Positions 6,184-6,280 of a DNA stretch of 6,280 nucleotides are shown piece by piece. The stretch lies in contig DBMI01000096.1 of assembly GCA_002298165.1 (NCBI GenBank), positions 1-6,280 of the forward strand. The letters run 5' to 3'. The notes under the pieces are model-generated. The model ran no database searches and was not told where the DNA came from. It saw only the letters and a program-made list of their open reading frames with translations. Position 1 is the stretch's first letter. Each line of letters opens with the position of its first letter. The translations under genes were made by a program, and so were the position numbers. The stretch comes from Desulfarculales bacterium UBA702 (lineage in GTDB: Bacteria > Desulfobacterota > Syntrophobacteria > Syntrophobacterales > Syntrophobacteraceae).

Positions 6184-6280
6184 GATGGGTTCCGTCCCGC
6201 GCGGCGCGGGACCCCACCCATCCTACATCTTAACCTCGCACACGGACAGGACGTAGGATGGGTGGAGCGGAGCGGAACCC
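6184..6280. repeat. Palindromic intergenic repeat element, cut by the window edge
   Basis: Nested inverted repeats fill this GC-rich stretch. GATGGGT (6184-6190) pairs with ACCCATC (6216-6222) around an inner stem GTCCCGCG/CGCGGGAC (6194-6201 and 6205-6212). CCACCCATCCTAC (6214-6226) also pairs perfectly over 13 bp with GTAGGATGGGTGG (6253-6265) around a 26-nt loop. The outermost GGGTTCCG (6187-6194) is the reverse complement of CGGAACCC (6273-6280), so the element probably runs a few bases past the window. This is the form of a REP/BIME-like or small MITE-like non-coding repeat. It contains no gene. Confidence 0.7.

Overview
The window carries five protein-coding genes and reads as ordinary chromosome of a Gram-negative bacterium. 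The gene types (MltD-type lipoprotein, HD-GYP/PilZ signalling protein, AcuB/AcuC pair), the moderate-to-high GC and the mixed start codons fit a Desulfobacterota (former Deltaproteobacteria) member best. That is an inference from gene style, not from a marker gene. I see no rRNA, tRNA, transposase, phage gene or CRISPR array.

Left block (1-1751, minus strand): an AcuC-like Zn-dependent deacetylase is followed after about 35 nt by an AcuB-like protein (two CBS domains plus an ACT-like domain). In Bacillus these families form the acuABC operon, which controls acetyl-CoA synthetase by reversible lysine acetylation; no acuA acetyltransferase lies in this window. A 9-bp hairpin at 1-22 may terminate the operon. 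The 361-nt gap 1752-2112 holds a strong hairpin with a T-run on the minus strand, the probable terminator of the next gene.

Middle block (2113-3375, minus strand): a membrane-anchored MltD-type lytic transglycosylase with SLT and LysM domains, for which a start 29 codons inside the longest reading frame is preferred. It is divergent from the next gene across a 361-nt spacer (3376-3736) that has several short dyads but no clear promoter.

Right block: a plus-strand gene (3737-5389) with a TTG start encodes a four-part cyclic-di-GMP protein: N-terminal domain, HD-GYP phosphodiesterase, YcgR-N-like domain and PilZ domain, with the main catalytic and c-di-GMP-binding motifs intact. Converging on it is a minus-strand integral membrane PAP2-family phosphatase/phosphotransferase of the Aur1-like (PAP2_3) type. 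The window ends inside a roughly 100-bp palindromic repeat element (6184 to beyond 6280) just upstream of the PAP2 gene.

The two envelope genes (transglycosylase and PAP2 protein) and the c-di-GMP protein share a broad cell-surface theme, but strand changes show they are separate transcription units. I found no convincing new biological system; the most interesting items are the HD-GYP/PilZ fusion, the acuC-acuB pair without acuA, and the palindromic elements.
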